A DNA stretch of 64,000 nucleotides from Labia minor (Eukaryota > Arthropoda > Insecta > Dermaptera > Spongiphoridae), in assembly GCA_963082975.1 (NCBI GenBank), contig OY720345.1, positions 54,976,528 through 55,040,527 of the forward strand, written 5' to 3'. The notes under the pieces were generated by a model, which had not been told where the DNA came from, made no database searches, and was given only the letters and a program-made list of their open reading frames with translations. Position 1 is the first letter of the stretch, and the number at the start of each line of letters is the position of its first letter. Below are positions 35,796 to 48,672 of this stretch, one piece after another. The position numbers and the translations under genes are program-made.

Positions 35796-36242
35796 ATAAT
35801 ATATTATTTATTTATTAAAATAAAAAATATAAAAAAAAATGAATTGCATTTCATCAAATATTTTCATTTTCATATAAATTTAGTATGTAGATTTTAAAAT
35901 ATACGTTACATTATATTCTATATTTATTAGAATAGAATAGAATTCTTTTAAAATTTTCCATAAAGAAAGTGAAATAAGTTTGTTGGAAAAATCGAAGTTT
36001 CAAACAAAAAAATAAAATCGATTTATTCTTATAATTTTCATCAAGTTTTTTGACACCTGGGAATTATTATCATTAGTTATTTTATTTATGATACGATTGC
36101 ATGTTCTCACAATGAAATGAATAAATTGAAACGAACGAATTGGTATTAAAATTTTACACCCCTTTATTTTATTTAATAAGGATGAAAATTGATATTGTAA
36201 TAAAAAGTCTCTGGTGGAACAAAAATATATATACCTATATAC

Positions 36243-36273
<31 letters not shown>

Positions 36274-37420
36274 CCTGAAAAAGGGATTGGGTGTGCTAAT
36301 TCTGCTAAAACTTGCAATCGTATCATTAAATTTAATATCTATCATGAAATATAATAGAATTAAAAGAAAAAAAATGGATAAAATTTATATTAAAGACAAA
36401 ATAATAATAATAATAATAATCATAATTATTATAAAAAAATGAAGTTAAAAATTAGAAAATAAATAAAATTATTTTAGAGAAATATTGTATGAATGGTAGA
36501 TATCAAATATTGAATTGCAATTAATATTTATCGTACTTAGATGCAAAAAAATATTAAAAATATACTTTTAAATTTAAAAATACTTATTTTAATTATAATT
36601 TTAGTATATGAATTATAAATCCAAAATTTTAAATAGGCACTGTATTAAATTAATATTTAATTATTATTCTTAGACGAATTTGAAAAAATTAACACTGATT
36701 TTTTAAAAAAAAAATATACGAGTAGAATTTCTCAAAAGATTTATTTATTTTGTTTTTATAAATTATAAATTCATCTATTATATCATGACAATGCTTTAAA
36801 TAACTCTTTAACTATTTTAAAATAATAATTATTATATGAATCAAAATTAAATTAAAAAAAATTAAATTAATTATAAATTAAAATAATTAAGTTTTAATAA
36901 TCTATTTATATGCATATTCCACATAAAATCTCAGGTTTCATGACTTGGAGAATCCAAATTAAACTTTAGAATTTTCATGTTTACCTGTGCAAGAGATTGT
37001 TTGCCATAAGACTTAAAAATTAACTGGAACGATTCCATATAATCATCATATAAATATTATTCTTAAACTTTAGCAAAACCTAATATATTGCGAATTTGTT
37101 TTTTAAATTTGATTTTATGTTCAAGAAATATAATATTTAACATTTAAGAGCGCACTATTAAAAATAGCTTAGGAGAATTAATTTTATTAATAAAATACTT
37201 ATTAGTTTGTCTACGATGTTTTTCCCGTTGATTGAAATATCACTTCGATCTTAAAATAATTTTTTCAAATCTCAAAGTTCAAAGTATTATTTTTTCTTTT
37301 CTTTTGAAATTAATAGTTTTATTAAATTATTATTTAATATCTTTAATAAAATAAGCATAATCTGCTTTTAAATATTCATTTAAATATTAAAAGTTTAAAT
37401 TGGGTGGGCAGTATTTCTGG
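35796..37420. other. AT-rich spacer
   Basis: It contains a (TA)n/(GA)n run at about 36240-36272 and an (AAT)n run near 36402-36421. No gene or transposon end is recognised. Confidence 0.6.
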
Positions 37421-37425
37421 TTGCC

Positions 37426-37463
37426 TATATACCAGGGGCTCCTAGCTGGACGAACCTTCAGTC
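37426..37463 (+). promoter_or_regulatory. Candidate arthropod core promoter (TATA + initiator)
   Basis: TATATA at 37426-37431 is followed by TCAGTC at 37458-37463, a perfect match to the arthropod initiator, putting the TATA box about 29-34 bp upstream of the initiator A (37460). The initiator motif is repeated in tandem (CAGTCAGTCAGTC). The surrounding DNA is much GC-richer than its flanks, as expected for a promoter. Confidence 0.5.
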
Positions 37464-37532
37464 AGTCAGTCGATGTCGATGTGTGAGTGCACACGGAGTG
37501 GGCGACGCTCTCTCTACACCAAAAACGTAAGT
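37460..37532 (+). other. Candidate non-coding first exon and 5' splice site
   Basis: From the initiator, 67 nt of GC-richer sequence run to AAAAAC|GTAAGT, with GT at 37527-37528, a perfect consensus donor site. No long frame is open across it, so it would be 5' UTR. A long intron would follow. The next plus-strand splice signal I trust is the recursive-like site at 42357. Confidence 0.4.
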
Positions 37533-40500
37533 CAATTCTCTATTGAAATTATCATAATTCACTAATATCAATCAACCAATTAACATTACCCCTACCATCT
37601 ATACACAAATATCGTTGTAAAAATGTCTCATTTCATTTATTATTATTTTTTAATATATAAATAAATAGAAAATAGTTTTTTTTGTATTCGTATTATAAAT
37701 GGTAGTTTATTTATTCATATATCTTATAATATATAATATCTATATCTATATATGTATATACATTATCTAGGTGTGAATTTGTATAATTTCTAGATTCTAG
37801 ATGTTAGAAAATCGTGTTTTTAAATATTTGACATTAAAATCTTTCGCGACCCCAGAATTTTGCTACGCGACCCCTTCATCTTCAACTTTCCTCTAGACCG
37901 GACAACTGCTTTCCAAGAAGTCACTAGCTGCCTTTAGTCTTTAAGGAAGGATAAGTGGATTCGATTGCAAATCACCTTCGATCTACACATCGCTTTCATA
38001 TAAAAGGGTATCGTTTTATCACCTTAACACTGAACATTCATACTAAGAAACACACTTATCACCAGTTTCCCCTATTCACTAGATATAAGATTATTATTTA
38101 ATTTGCATATATATATATATATACATATATATTTAAGTTAGATATTAAGTTATTTATTAAGTTTTCTAAAAGAATTTTTATCAAATTAATAACAAATATT
38201 TTAAGTGTTATCTTAAATGTAAATGATTCAACAGTTATCAACTAATAGCTGTTGAAAATATTATCTCTTTATTAAAATAACGCAACTACTTTGTTCTTTT
38301 ATCAGAAAAAACTGACTTTCTTCTTTTTATTTATTATTGCCTTTAATAGCACAATCTGAGCCCTTTTTTCAGAGCTTATCACAGGAATATATAAGGACAA
38401 ATAGTCATTAACTATTATTTAACCTTACTCTTACTCATTTATTATTAAAATTATTATTAACAACAATTTTAAATATATTTAATAATATTATTAAAAAAGA
38501 CTATCAAATCATTATTGAATATTATTATAGTTGAATATTAATATTCAATTTTCATATTTCTATCCATAGAATATATATTTAATATAGACAATTCGGTATA
38601 ATTACAAATAATATTAAGTTATTAAAAATTTTGATTTTCAAATGTTAGGTAAGTAAACATTTTTTAATTAAAATACTTTTTAAAATTGAAAATTGAATCA
38701 TATATCTCAATCAACAAAATATGAATTTACAAGGAAAAAGAATGCATAAAAATACTTGATTTAAAACCTTTAATAGATTTTAGAATTCATTAATTAATCT
38801 TTATTGGTTCAAATTAAAATTGGTGTCTCTAGTTGGAAAAAATTTCAAGTAAATTCATTTTATTTAACCTTTAACAATTTAAATAAAAATAAATGATCTT
38901 TTAATGTTTTTTTTTATTAAAATATAAATTTTAAAACTAATTCATATTAGAAAGATACAATAAAAGATACTAGAAAAGATTTTTATCTATATTTTATTGT
39001 TTTGAAAGCGAATCAATTTGTTCAATATTTAAATTTTTAAAATTAGTATGTACTTTCATTTTATAATAGTAAAAATATTTCATTTTTAAATTTAAAAAAT
39101 AAACAAATTTTAGAATGAACAAATTTTAAATTTTGATTCAATCAAATGTTATTCCATTAATGCTAATAATCATATATTATTTATTTATTAATATATTTAT
39201 TAATATAGTATATATATATTGTTACTTATATATTAAAAAAAAGTGAAGGAATTAAAGTCTTTCTAATATTACAGATAATTGTAACAATAATGGTTAACGA
39301 AATTGAAATATTGAAAAAAAATTACTTTAAATTGCTGACTTTTCGTCAAGAATCCTTAAAGAGATTCGTGGTTAATGATTCGATTGAATCCTGGATGAAA
39401 AGTAATAAAAGTTAACTCTCTATCGTTCTGTCGTAGCTGTGAGGTGGTTCCGATATCGAAAGCAAATCGTTGGAGGGGGCAGGGGGAAGGGAGTATAAAA
39501 AAATGCGAAGTTTGCGTGACCAGACTTGATTACAAATCGAAAATATTTATATAATTTTGTTTTTGTTTTACTCCTAAAGATATATTGTTTCAAAGATGTG
39601 ATTTTCTAATAATTATTACATTTTATTTAAATTTCATTGGAAATTATCAAACATTGAATTTATTCACCGAGCTGCCGCAGGGTACTTTTAAAAAAAAATT
39701 ATAAACTATGAATATTTAAGATTAAGATTATTATTTAAAATAAATAGTCATAAAACATATAGCACTTAAATTTACGTATTAAAACACTGAAAGACAGAAA
39801 TGTATGGCCTGTGGATATAACATAATATATATTTCGTAATTTGATTACAAAATATTAAAAAATAAATATTTTTAATTTTATTTTATTTATAATATTTTGT
39901 ATTTAAGGAAGCGCTGTCTTGCGTTTCCCGGCGACATTATTTTTTTTTTATTATTAAAATTTCTATATTAAATTAAGAAAAAACTAACAAAAATGATTTT
40001 CCCCGAGGCTGAAACCAATAAAGATCAATTTTTCTTTTTAAATAATATTTATGGTGTGAAGTTCAAAAAAATCCTTACAGAGCGGTTTAATATCTCAAAA
40101 ATTCAAATATATACTTATATATATTTATATATATAATTTTTGCTTGTATAATAAGATATGAAAGATATTATATAACAAAAGGTATCATTAACAAATTCTC
40201 GGATTTTTCTCGAGGATGATTATTTAAAACAATGAAACATAGACACAGAGAGACAAAGAAAGAGTGAGAGAGATAAGTAATATAAAAACACCAATGGAAA
40301 CATTTGCCAATTTCAAATATTAATGAAATTTTCATTTATACAATTTTTTTTCAATTTATATAAATAATATATTTTGTTTTGTCTTTTAAAACAAAAGTGA
40401 ATTGTATTTTTAAGATGTGATTACGTCAGTCAATCTTCTAAGCTTTTATTATCGAGAGGAGGAGGAGGGGAGAATTCTATTTTCAGCCCTACTATTTGGA

Positions 40501-41174
40501 AGTTTAACAGAGCAACTTCTAGAGTACTAAATTGGACTGAGCATTAGAAGATTTGTCAGTCTCTTAGTCCTTCTCTTTCACAATTTATCTCTCACTAAAT
40601 CTCAAGTTTTATATTTGTTTTATTATTAAATAGTTCTTTAAAAAAAAAAGAAAATATTTAATTAATTTTTTATTTTTTAACTATTATTATTTAAAAATAT
40701 TTAAAAAAAACATTTTCTTAAAATAACAAAAAAAAAAAAAACTAAAAATGTAAGTGAAATTATTTCAATTTATTGTTCAAATTAGAGTTTGTCGGTTTTT
40801 TGGAGAAAATTATGAAATTCGAAAACCGGTTTTTTAGTAGAAAAGAATCGGTATTCAATGTATGAATAACACTTAAAAATAAATGACCTGTGGCCAGGCT
40901 CAGAACCGAGCTAAAAAGCCAAAAGCATGTGAACAATAGCGAGTCCTAAAAGCAAATGGATGATAAACTTTTTGAAGCCAAGGGAAGAAGCCCTTAGCCA
41001 AAACTTACCAAATGCAGCAAGTTGATTGGCTGTAAGGGATCATGTGACCCTTTTGCATAGTCAACTTAGCTACAAAACAATCTGACCACGTGTTTGCATA
41101 TAAATATACAAAAAAATATATATAAAAAGAAAAACTTATAAAAATTATATAAAAATAAATTGATATTAAAATAA
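37533..41174. other. AT-rich spacer with minor transposon debris
   Basis: At about 37836-37885 two CGCGACCCC motifs resemble hAT subterminal sequence and may be a decayed MITE. GC-richer patches at 39420-39530 and 40430-40570 have no coding sense. No gene is visible. Confidence 0.5.
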
Positions 41175-41395
41175 ATAAGTCTAAATCAGGGAGAGGTTTT
41201 AACAATATACCATATTTTATCAAAATCCGTTGAGCCGTTCAAGCTGTTCACATCTATACGAACGGACAGACGGACAGACTTTTTTCTGATAACAATATGC
41301 ATGATTCGTGGAGAATCTCGACATGTGAAATTTGGTGTGAAAACAATACCACCCTTACTATCGTCGGTCGGTAAAAATTTGAAAATGACAAATGT
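41175..41395 (-). repeat. Unclassified transposon-like fragment
   Basis: The texture 'AAAATCCGTTGAGCCG...GGACAGACGGACAGACTTTTTT' (with gaps) is of the kind seen in non-coding parts of many arthropod transposons. I found no second copy in the window and no paired ends. Confidence 0.3.
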
Positions 41396-42268
41396 AGCCA
41401 AATGTACAGAATGATGGAAAGTGTTGAAAAAAATAATATGGTTATTATAAAAAAATTGAAATTAAATGTTTTTTTTTATTCGAACCCTTTGCATTCATTT
41501 CATTATTATAAGAATATTTACATCCTTACAACGAATAATTGTTTTTAAAATTATTTAATGCTGGCCAACTATTATTTTTTGTTCTACTAAATTGCATAAC
41601 TAAATTTTACTATCAATAAAATTGAACAGTAAATAATTTCAGTCAAACACTGCTTTTAATCGCTCTAAATTTTCTTATAGGAGTTTAAAAAAAAATATTT
41701 ATTGATAATAAAAGTAATAAGTTAATTACATAATTCTTGAATTTTTTATTTTAAATTTCCCTATTATATCTATCTATTCTAATCTATTTTTTTTATCTTC
41801 TTTTACGCTCGCCCTGACCTTTATTTGTACAAATGGTCTGTAAAGGCTTATTATTCGAAACTTTCGAAGCTCATCCAACTGCCTTCTTACGGGCAGTAAA
41901 ATCAAGAGGCCCTGCTAAACTATTCGCACATCATTAAGGACATTCGCCTCATTGAACCAATATAATTATCTACAAATAAATTCTATTTATTTACTAAATT
42001 ATACAAATACAAAAAAAATATGAAATATGAAACATAAAAATATATTTAATAAAAAATTCACTTTATTTTTTAGTATCATTTCTATTTTCAATTCTTATTC
42101 ATTTTTTTTAAAATTATATTTTAAAATGAATTCTAAAAAAAGCTTGAAGCCCTATTTTATAAAACAAACATTATACTTTTACAAAGTGAAATTTGCATAC
42201 ACTTAAGTTTATATATTATATGTAAATGATACGTCAATATTGCAATGTTGATCTTTTGCTTGGATAAA

Positions 42269-42270
<2 letters not shown>

Positions 42271-42302
<32 letters not shown>
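42271..42302. repeat. (TA)n microsatellite
   Basis: About 16 TA units, immediately upstream of the splice-site-like motif at 42357. Confidence 0.95.
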
Positions 42303-42307
<5 letters not shown>

Positions 42308-42337
42308 GTATATACTTTTTTAAAATAATAAATGTTT

Positions 42338-42363
42338 TGGTTTTTTTTCTGTTTCAGGTAAGA
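42338..42363 (+). other. Second recursive splice-site candidate
   Basis: GGTTTTTTTTCTGTTTCAG is followed immediately by GTAAGAG, with AG at 42356-42357 and GT at 42358-42359. It is the same strand and architecture as 12245-12274. Alternatively it is the start of a 49-nt exon ending at CG|GTAAAA (42406/42407); that exon has a stop in each frame and could only be untranslated. Confidence 0.45.
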
Positions 42364-42834
42364 GAACATTTTCGTTGCACTGAAGGTTCTAAGAAATAAA
42401 CCAACGGTAAAATTTATTATATTTTTATTAATTTATTTATTATTATTAATTATTTATTATTATTGATATCCTGGTTTCATATAAATATAAATTAATTTAA
42501 TAACAAAATAATTAAGGTTCAAATTAATGAATTTTTATTTTTAAGATTAGTTGATATTTTACAAAAATTTCTCGGAAATAATTATCTAAAATATTTATTA
42601 TTTAAATTCAAACTTCTTTTTTAAGAATTCAAGGAACCATGAAATCAAAATGTTTTTATTTATTTTTTTCAATCTTAAAGCCTTTTGGTAGTTAATTAAT
42701 GTATAATTACTTTTTTATTACAATATTTTTTTTCTAAAATTATTGATCTTTGGATTAAATCTTCATTTTATCCAGCTTTCTCAGAATTATTGTGTATTAT
42801 TTTTATTTATTCTTAAATCTAAATAAACTTGGTG

Positions 42835-42905
42835 AAGTTCGATTCATCGAACACAAGTTCGGCAGACCAGGATTAAACCACGCGACTACTCTCCTGGCCT
42901 GTATA
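42835..42905 (-). repeat. tRNA-like SINE fragment
   Basis: On the minus strand TAGTCGCGTGGTTTAATCC resembles a Leu/Ser-type A box, followed about 25 nt later by a B-box-like GTGTTCGATGAATCG. No cloverleaf closes, so it is a SINE or tRNA-derived relic. A third tRNA-type B box (GAGTTCAAACCCC, minus) lies at about 43300-43312. Confidence 0.4.
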
Positions 42906-42949
42906 ATAATTATTCATAAATTTTTTTATTAATTAATTATTAAAACAAA

Positions 42950-43222
42950 CTCCGACTTGTGTACATCCTACGCAGGGACAGCGCCTATCAAGTTCTTTAT
43001 ATAAATTAGGTGTCCTATGATCAGTAGAACGGGTCCTATCAACCTTTACCTTGATTTTCTTGATCGGAGGCGCTACTTTTTTATCAAGTAGCCTCCCAAG
43101 TTTGACCCCAGCTGGGTGGACAAATCCCAGCAAGAGAAATTCCCTTGCTAGGCAGGAACTAGGACCCAGAACCATAAAGATATAGGTTAACATTGTTAAC
43201 CCCGAACCTACGAGACTTCATT
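42950..43222 (-). repeat. GC-richer block, unclassified
   Basis: A block with sharp compositional edges sits between tRNA-like relics. The minus strand has an 86-codon frame containing AGVKLGRLLDKKVAPP, without a motif I recognise. It may be the body of a SINE or another retroposon. No second copy is in the window. Confidence 0.35.
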
Positions 43223-43902
43223 AATTAGTGTTTTTTAATATTTCATTATTTTTTTATTTTAATTATATATTTTTTAAATTTAATGTTTTCTGAACTTGAT
43301 GGGGTTTGAACTCTCGTCCTCAATTTCTTATAACATTATTAAACCATTATTTAAACAATTCTTTTTAATGTCTTTAAATTCAAAACAAAACAAAAACAAA
43401 CAAAATAAACAAGATAAACAGGAATATAAATGATTTAAAATATCAATATTTGAAGGGATAGATTATTATCTTATGATTGTTTAATGAAAATTTAGAATAT
43501 ATATATAATATTTATAAGAAAAATTCATATATCTTAAACAAATAACAGCAAAAGTTAAATTCTGATATAGTTATTTCCTTCCGCTTTCCGGGATTTGTTC
43601 TTCACAACTCCGATATAATAAACAAAACAAAAGCAAAAAAAAAAAAAAAAAACATGGGAGATTATAAATTTTAATATTATTAGGAGGAGTAATGAATTAT
43701 TTCATTTCTATTTAAAAAAAATGAAAATAATTTAAAACATTTATTTCTCGTTTGCTTGAGAAAGAAAAAAAATTTCCATGGAAAGAGAGAGAGAAAGAGA
43801 GGGAGAAAAGCACAATCTAATGAGTTTTTCTTTATTGTGTGAAATAAAGATTAAAACCAAATGTTAGAAGAAGAAAAAAGGGATAGCTAGAGGTGTGGAG
43901 AC

Positions 43903-43928
43903 CGAGAGAGAGAGAGAGAGAGAGAGAG
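43903..43928. repeat. (GA)n microsatellite in a purine-rich tract
   Basis: GA repeats at 43903-43928, with more GA-rich DNA at 43785-43805 and 44465-44520. GAGA-type repeats often mark regulatory or untranslated DNA in arthropods, but nothing here proves it. Confidence 0.9.
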
Positions 43929-43929
43929 A

Positions 43930-45171
43930 AAAAATGGAAAGAAGAGAATAATTTTCACACCATATACATATATAAGCATGGGGGTTGCTCTCTATCTGTC
44001 TGTTTGCGGGTAAAACGACATGATTAATGCTCCATCATATCATATCTCGTCGAAACAACAATAACATCCTCAAACTGAACAACATCAGCAGCAACAACAA
44101 GTTTGCCAAATGACAAGAGACAATATTTAACAAAAATCAGCATTGGATCCATATTTATTTTGTTGGCTGATTGTATGCGTAAGCGATGAGTGGATAGAAA
44201 GGAATATTAATTAAAACAAGAAAATTAGTTGAGTGTTTAGTTAATTTTTCTCGTTGGTTGGTTTGTTGATTGGTGTATAGCCAACGGTGGCTGTGGAGAA
44301 GTTTGCAAGGGACGTTCGTTGTCTCTTGTAATCAACATTTTGAATCTCCCAATTACCCGGGACGTACTATCATGATATTGGATTCCTTAATGAAAAAGCA
44401 ATTAAACGTTGAATTTGAAAAGAACTTGTGTTAATTATGAATTCAATGAGTAGAACAACCGAAGAGAGGGACAGAGAGAGAGAGAGAAGGAGAAAAAAAA
44501 GAAAGAGTGAGAAAGAGATGGGCAGAAGAAAAACACTTCAGTAAATCATTCTTTCCACCTTCTTCATTTCCTTTTCAGATGCTATTCATTTATTTTCCTA
44601 TATATATAAAAAAACATTTAAAAAAAAAAAATAACGAATACAAATTATCAATAAATCAAAAAGCGAATGAAAGGAAGTTCGTTTATGGAATCCATTTCGT
44701 TAATTGAATCATAATTGAATAGTATACATCTTTCGAAATACTAGCAATAAAGATTCTAGATAAAACAAATATATGGATCGCATGTCTCTCTAATTAATAC
44801 AATGACAAGTGTTTTTAGATCTAAAAAAAAGAGAGAAAGAGTGTAAAAATGTTTTTATTTTTGTGATCAACTAATACAATTGAATACTTTTGAGAATAAG
44901 ATATCAATTTAAAACATTTTCTATACAATGATATAATATATTTTTTTATAAATTAACTCTTTATATCATTAGGTAAATAAATAGTTTGTTAATTCTTTAA
45001 TGTGAAGGGAAAATTCCTTTTCAAAATAGACTTGTTGGTTCATTTTCTAGTAGTAATCCACAAGAAGCTAAGTTTGTATAGTTTTGTCTATAATTATTTG
45101 AATTGAATTAGTTCGTTCTTAATGACGTCACTTTAATCGAATGTAATCAGATACTCTTAGTTAAATTGACC
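43930..45171. other. Complex non-repetitive spacer
   Basis: 44030-44130 is CAA/CAG-rich and 44270-44400 is GC-richer. Short plus-strand frames there are noted under rejected observations. No gene can be supported. Confidence 0.45.
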
Positions 45172-45609
45172 TCAATCAGATCTTGATGGCATTGAGGTGG
45201 GGGAAGGGTATAGAGAAGGGGGAGCACGCTGAGAAAAGGGTTTAATTTCAAATCCTTTACTAGTACCTTTGCGTGGGGTAGGCAACCCTTTAAGACTTAG
45301 TGAACAAACCACAATTAGGACACAATTTAGAACGAGGCTAATTTCTAATTTAACTAAAAACAATGATGATGATGTAGAATAATTATAGGAATAATAATGA
45401 GCGAAAGAGAAGGGTGACGAGTGGGGAGGGTGGAATGAGGAGTGGAATGGGAGGAGGAATAGGAGGACTGATGGTTGGTCCTTTTGCATGGCCAGTGACA
45501 TTTGTAAGTGACATTTCATTTGCAGTCCCCGCCGACTCTTCCCTTTTCTCTCATTAGCAGAGCATTTTGACATAAAATACATTTTGAATAGGAATGAGAG
45601 AACAAACAA
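45172..45609. other. GC-richer island with a low-complexity 145-codon frame
   Basis: The minus-strand frame is rich in Ser, Pro, Leu and Phe because the plus strand is purine-rich. It has no domain and no repeat relatives. I regard it as non-coding; a regulatory element is possible. Confidence 0.35.
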
Positions 45610-48104
45610 ACCCGACAGTCGGCATAAGGACCATACGGATTATATAATTAATGTTAATTATTAAGTATTTATTTTATATCTATATATATATATATATTAA
45701 AGAATCGAAAAGATGGCGGACTATTTAAAAAAGAAAGAGACATGATTTTTATTTCGTATTATTAAAAAAAAAAAAAAAAAAAAATTAACGAAATTAAATT
45801 TATTTAAAAATTCAAGTATAATAAAATAAAAATATTAATCATCTATGGAATTTATACCTATATTTTGAAATAATGTTTATGGTGTATTTCAATATACAGG
45901 GAGGTGATTATGATTCACTATTTACATTTTTTGCGTGCTTATATATCAATTTAGATCTAATCAGGACGATTATGACATAATTGGCATACAATTTAGTGAC
46001 GAAAAGTTATTATTTAGATAATTTTCAAGCGGTTAGAAAACTGACAGCTTGACGCTATCATTTAGCGGGGAGCCTAAATTATATTTTATGTTAAATTTAT
46101 ATTTAAATGTGTTGTCCTAAAAACCTAAATAGAGAGTGGCATATATCACTATATCTCAAATTTGTAAACTGTATTTTAAAATTTTTAAAAAGTATTTAAT
46201 TAATTGAAAGATTTCAAAATTTCAATTTTACCCCTGGAAGGTATACAATCACTGAATCATGCTGGGTAGAGAAGAGATGGTTTGATATATTGAAGTATTA
46301 ATTTTAATTTCTCTATCTGATTTAACCTGATTATTTGAGTTTATTAAATTTAAAATAAATTTATAAACATCAATTCACGCTGAACATTAAATATATATCA
46401 ACATATATGTAGGTATGTTTACACAGACTATGAAAAGTTATGATATACATTGTTAAATTTTCGAAATTTATCTTTATTTGATTTCTGTAAACTGTAAATT
46501 ACATAAGAGTTTTTTTAAAGAAAAAATATTTTCATTTTAATTAAACATCTATAAAGTTAATTATTTAATCTAAAACCACGAAGTTCAGTATAATAATTTT
46601 GTTTCCGTGAACGGATATAAAGAGGGAGGGAGGGTGGATTATTTGGTTTAAATCTGAATTAAATAGTATTTGGTTAGAAACTACATTTATATATATAGGA
46701 TTTATTTCATTTCGTTATTTGTAATAATATATTTTAAATTAAAAGAAAAGTAAGAAATGACTAATTTAGTTAAATATGAATTTATGAAAAACACATGCAA
46801 TACAAATAAGGTATAAAAAAATGTAAAAAAAGTGGGAACTGATTTATATTAAAAAATATGTTTTAAGACCCTTTATAATATATTTTGATTGAAGACCGTT
46901 AAAATTATAAAAAAAAAATGATATTTTGTGTTAAAGATGACAAAATACCTGATAAGTATAAAACTTTTCATTTAGAAAACTTTTTTCAACTTAAAATAAA
47001 AAAAAAAAAATATTTTCATAATTCACACTGTGCTTGAATCCAGGTGCGCATTAACTCAGTCTCTAATTTTCAGCTGTACAAAAAACTCCAAAAAAAAAGA
47101 GAAAAGAAAATATTAAAAAAACAACATGATTTTGTTTAAAATTGAAAGAAAAGAAAATATTTATTAATCTAAAAAATAAAACAATTTTTTTTCTTTTTTT
47201 CTCCTTATTAAAATAATAATATAAATATATTATTACTCAGATTTTTGAGGGTTGAGGAGAGATCAGGGGTGCGTAATTTGTGAATACCTTTGCCTCGGGT
47301 GTTTTATTCCCTCGTCTGTTAAGGGTACTTGTTTACAAAAGATAGTACTAGTGATATTTTTCTTAAATAATGTTTTGTTTAATTTTCGTTGAATTAAACA
47401 AATTTAGATTAAAACTAATATACTCGATTATATTAAATTCCTAAAAAATGCCGATTTGTTTTCTTTTATTTTGTATTATTTTTTTTTTTAAATTAATTCT
47501 TCCTTTTACTTTTTTTCGAATAAAAATCTAAATATTTAAAAATGTTTCCCATTGCTTGCAAGTTCCTCCCCTTTTTTCAGTTTGCTTGTTATGTTCCCTT
47601 GTTTGTCTATCTGTCAAATAGAAGAAGAAACATTTTAGACGATGACACTTTTTATAATCCCTCAGGCATGTAAATAATACTAAAGAATACATACAACTAG
47701 ACAGACATCTAGAATAAAAAAAAACAACTCAAAGAAAAAAAGGAGAGAGATAAAGATAAAATAAAAAATGGATTATTTTAGACTAGAAGTTAGAAATGGG
47801 AGTCCGTTATGGGAGGTGGGTGGGATGGACAAACTCAAGTCGATAAATATTCCTTCAACATGCCTCAACTCCAACTTTTCACTAATTAAATATTCTTCAC
47901 TTGACTCTTTCATTATTATTATTAAACGCTAAATAGAATATCTATTCCCAGTTGTTGAATTATTTATATCCATGAACTTAATTGAATATTAATTTTTTAT
48001 AATAATAATATTAATTATTATTATTAACATTTTTCATAAATATAATTGGCTGACGTTTATCTTTAGTTGACCTAACAAATCATTTCACCACTCCATATTT
48101 TATT
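45610..48104. other. AT-rich spacer
   Basis: (TA)n at about 45680-45696, a 24-base A run near 45762-45785, and GC-richer patches at about 46010-46140 and 47240-47350. Nothing is assigned. Confidence 0.55.
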
Positions 48105-48672
48105 ATCTCGCCAGAGATAGTATTGCGATCACGAAAATTTTCGATGTCAAGATTTTGATGTTTTTATACGTTTTGAAGGTCCATGAGTCATTTTCACTAA
48201 GGTTGAAAAAAATGTCTGTGTGTATGTAGACAAAAATACTCAAAAACGGTTTGAGCTAGAATAATGAAATTTGGTACATGGGTATTATTCAAAATTTTTG
48301 AGAAATGTAGCTCATTTGGAAGAGGACCATTTCGTATCACGTTTAAATTTTTTTCCTCTAAACTTACTGTAAAAATAAAGATATGTTTGATAATTTTTCA
48401 CAAGATTCAAAATTGTATAAAACTGCTATCGTGTATATAGAATTTCAGCTTGATTGAATCGCTGAATTAAATTTTTAACTCGTTGACTGGCAATCACGCG
48501 CCAGCACGTGACGTGGTACCTTCAACAATGAGCCAAACATGCACTGGTTTAAAAGATATTATTTATTTATTTTAATTTATAATTAATTAAATTTAATTTA
48601 AATATAATTTATGTTAATTAATCCAATTCAAATTTGCAAGATAGTCGAGTGGAGACACTCCAGATTTTTTTA
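48105..48672. repeat. Repeat family S, copy B (long form)
   Basis: It starts TATCTCGCCAGAGATA, a small hairpin, and ends near TGGAGACACTCCAG, another hairpin. It matches 21893-22190 in reverse orientation at both ends, with an extra ~280 bp in the middle. The extra block contains CAAAAACGGTTTGAGC and GAAATTTGGTACATGG, a texture common in non-coding transposon DNA. There is no coding capacity. Confidence 0.65.

Noticed and set aside
44278-44420. Possible CUB-like exon (HFESPNYPG) and an EGF-like NGGCGEVC in another frame
   Set aside because: The two motifs are in different frames, flanking residues do not fit either domain, and the upstream acceptor is weak; probably chance.
45172-45609. 145-codon minus-strand open frame
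   Set aside because: It is Ser/Pro/Leu/Phe-rich as a by-product of a purine-rich opposite strand and has no domain, no splice context and no relatives.
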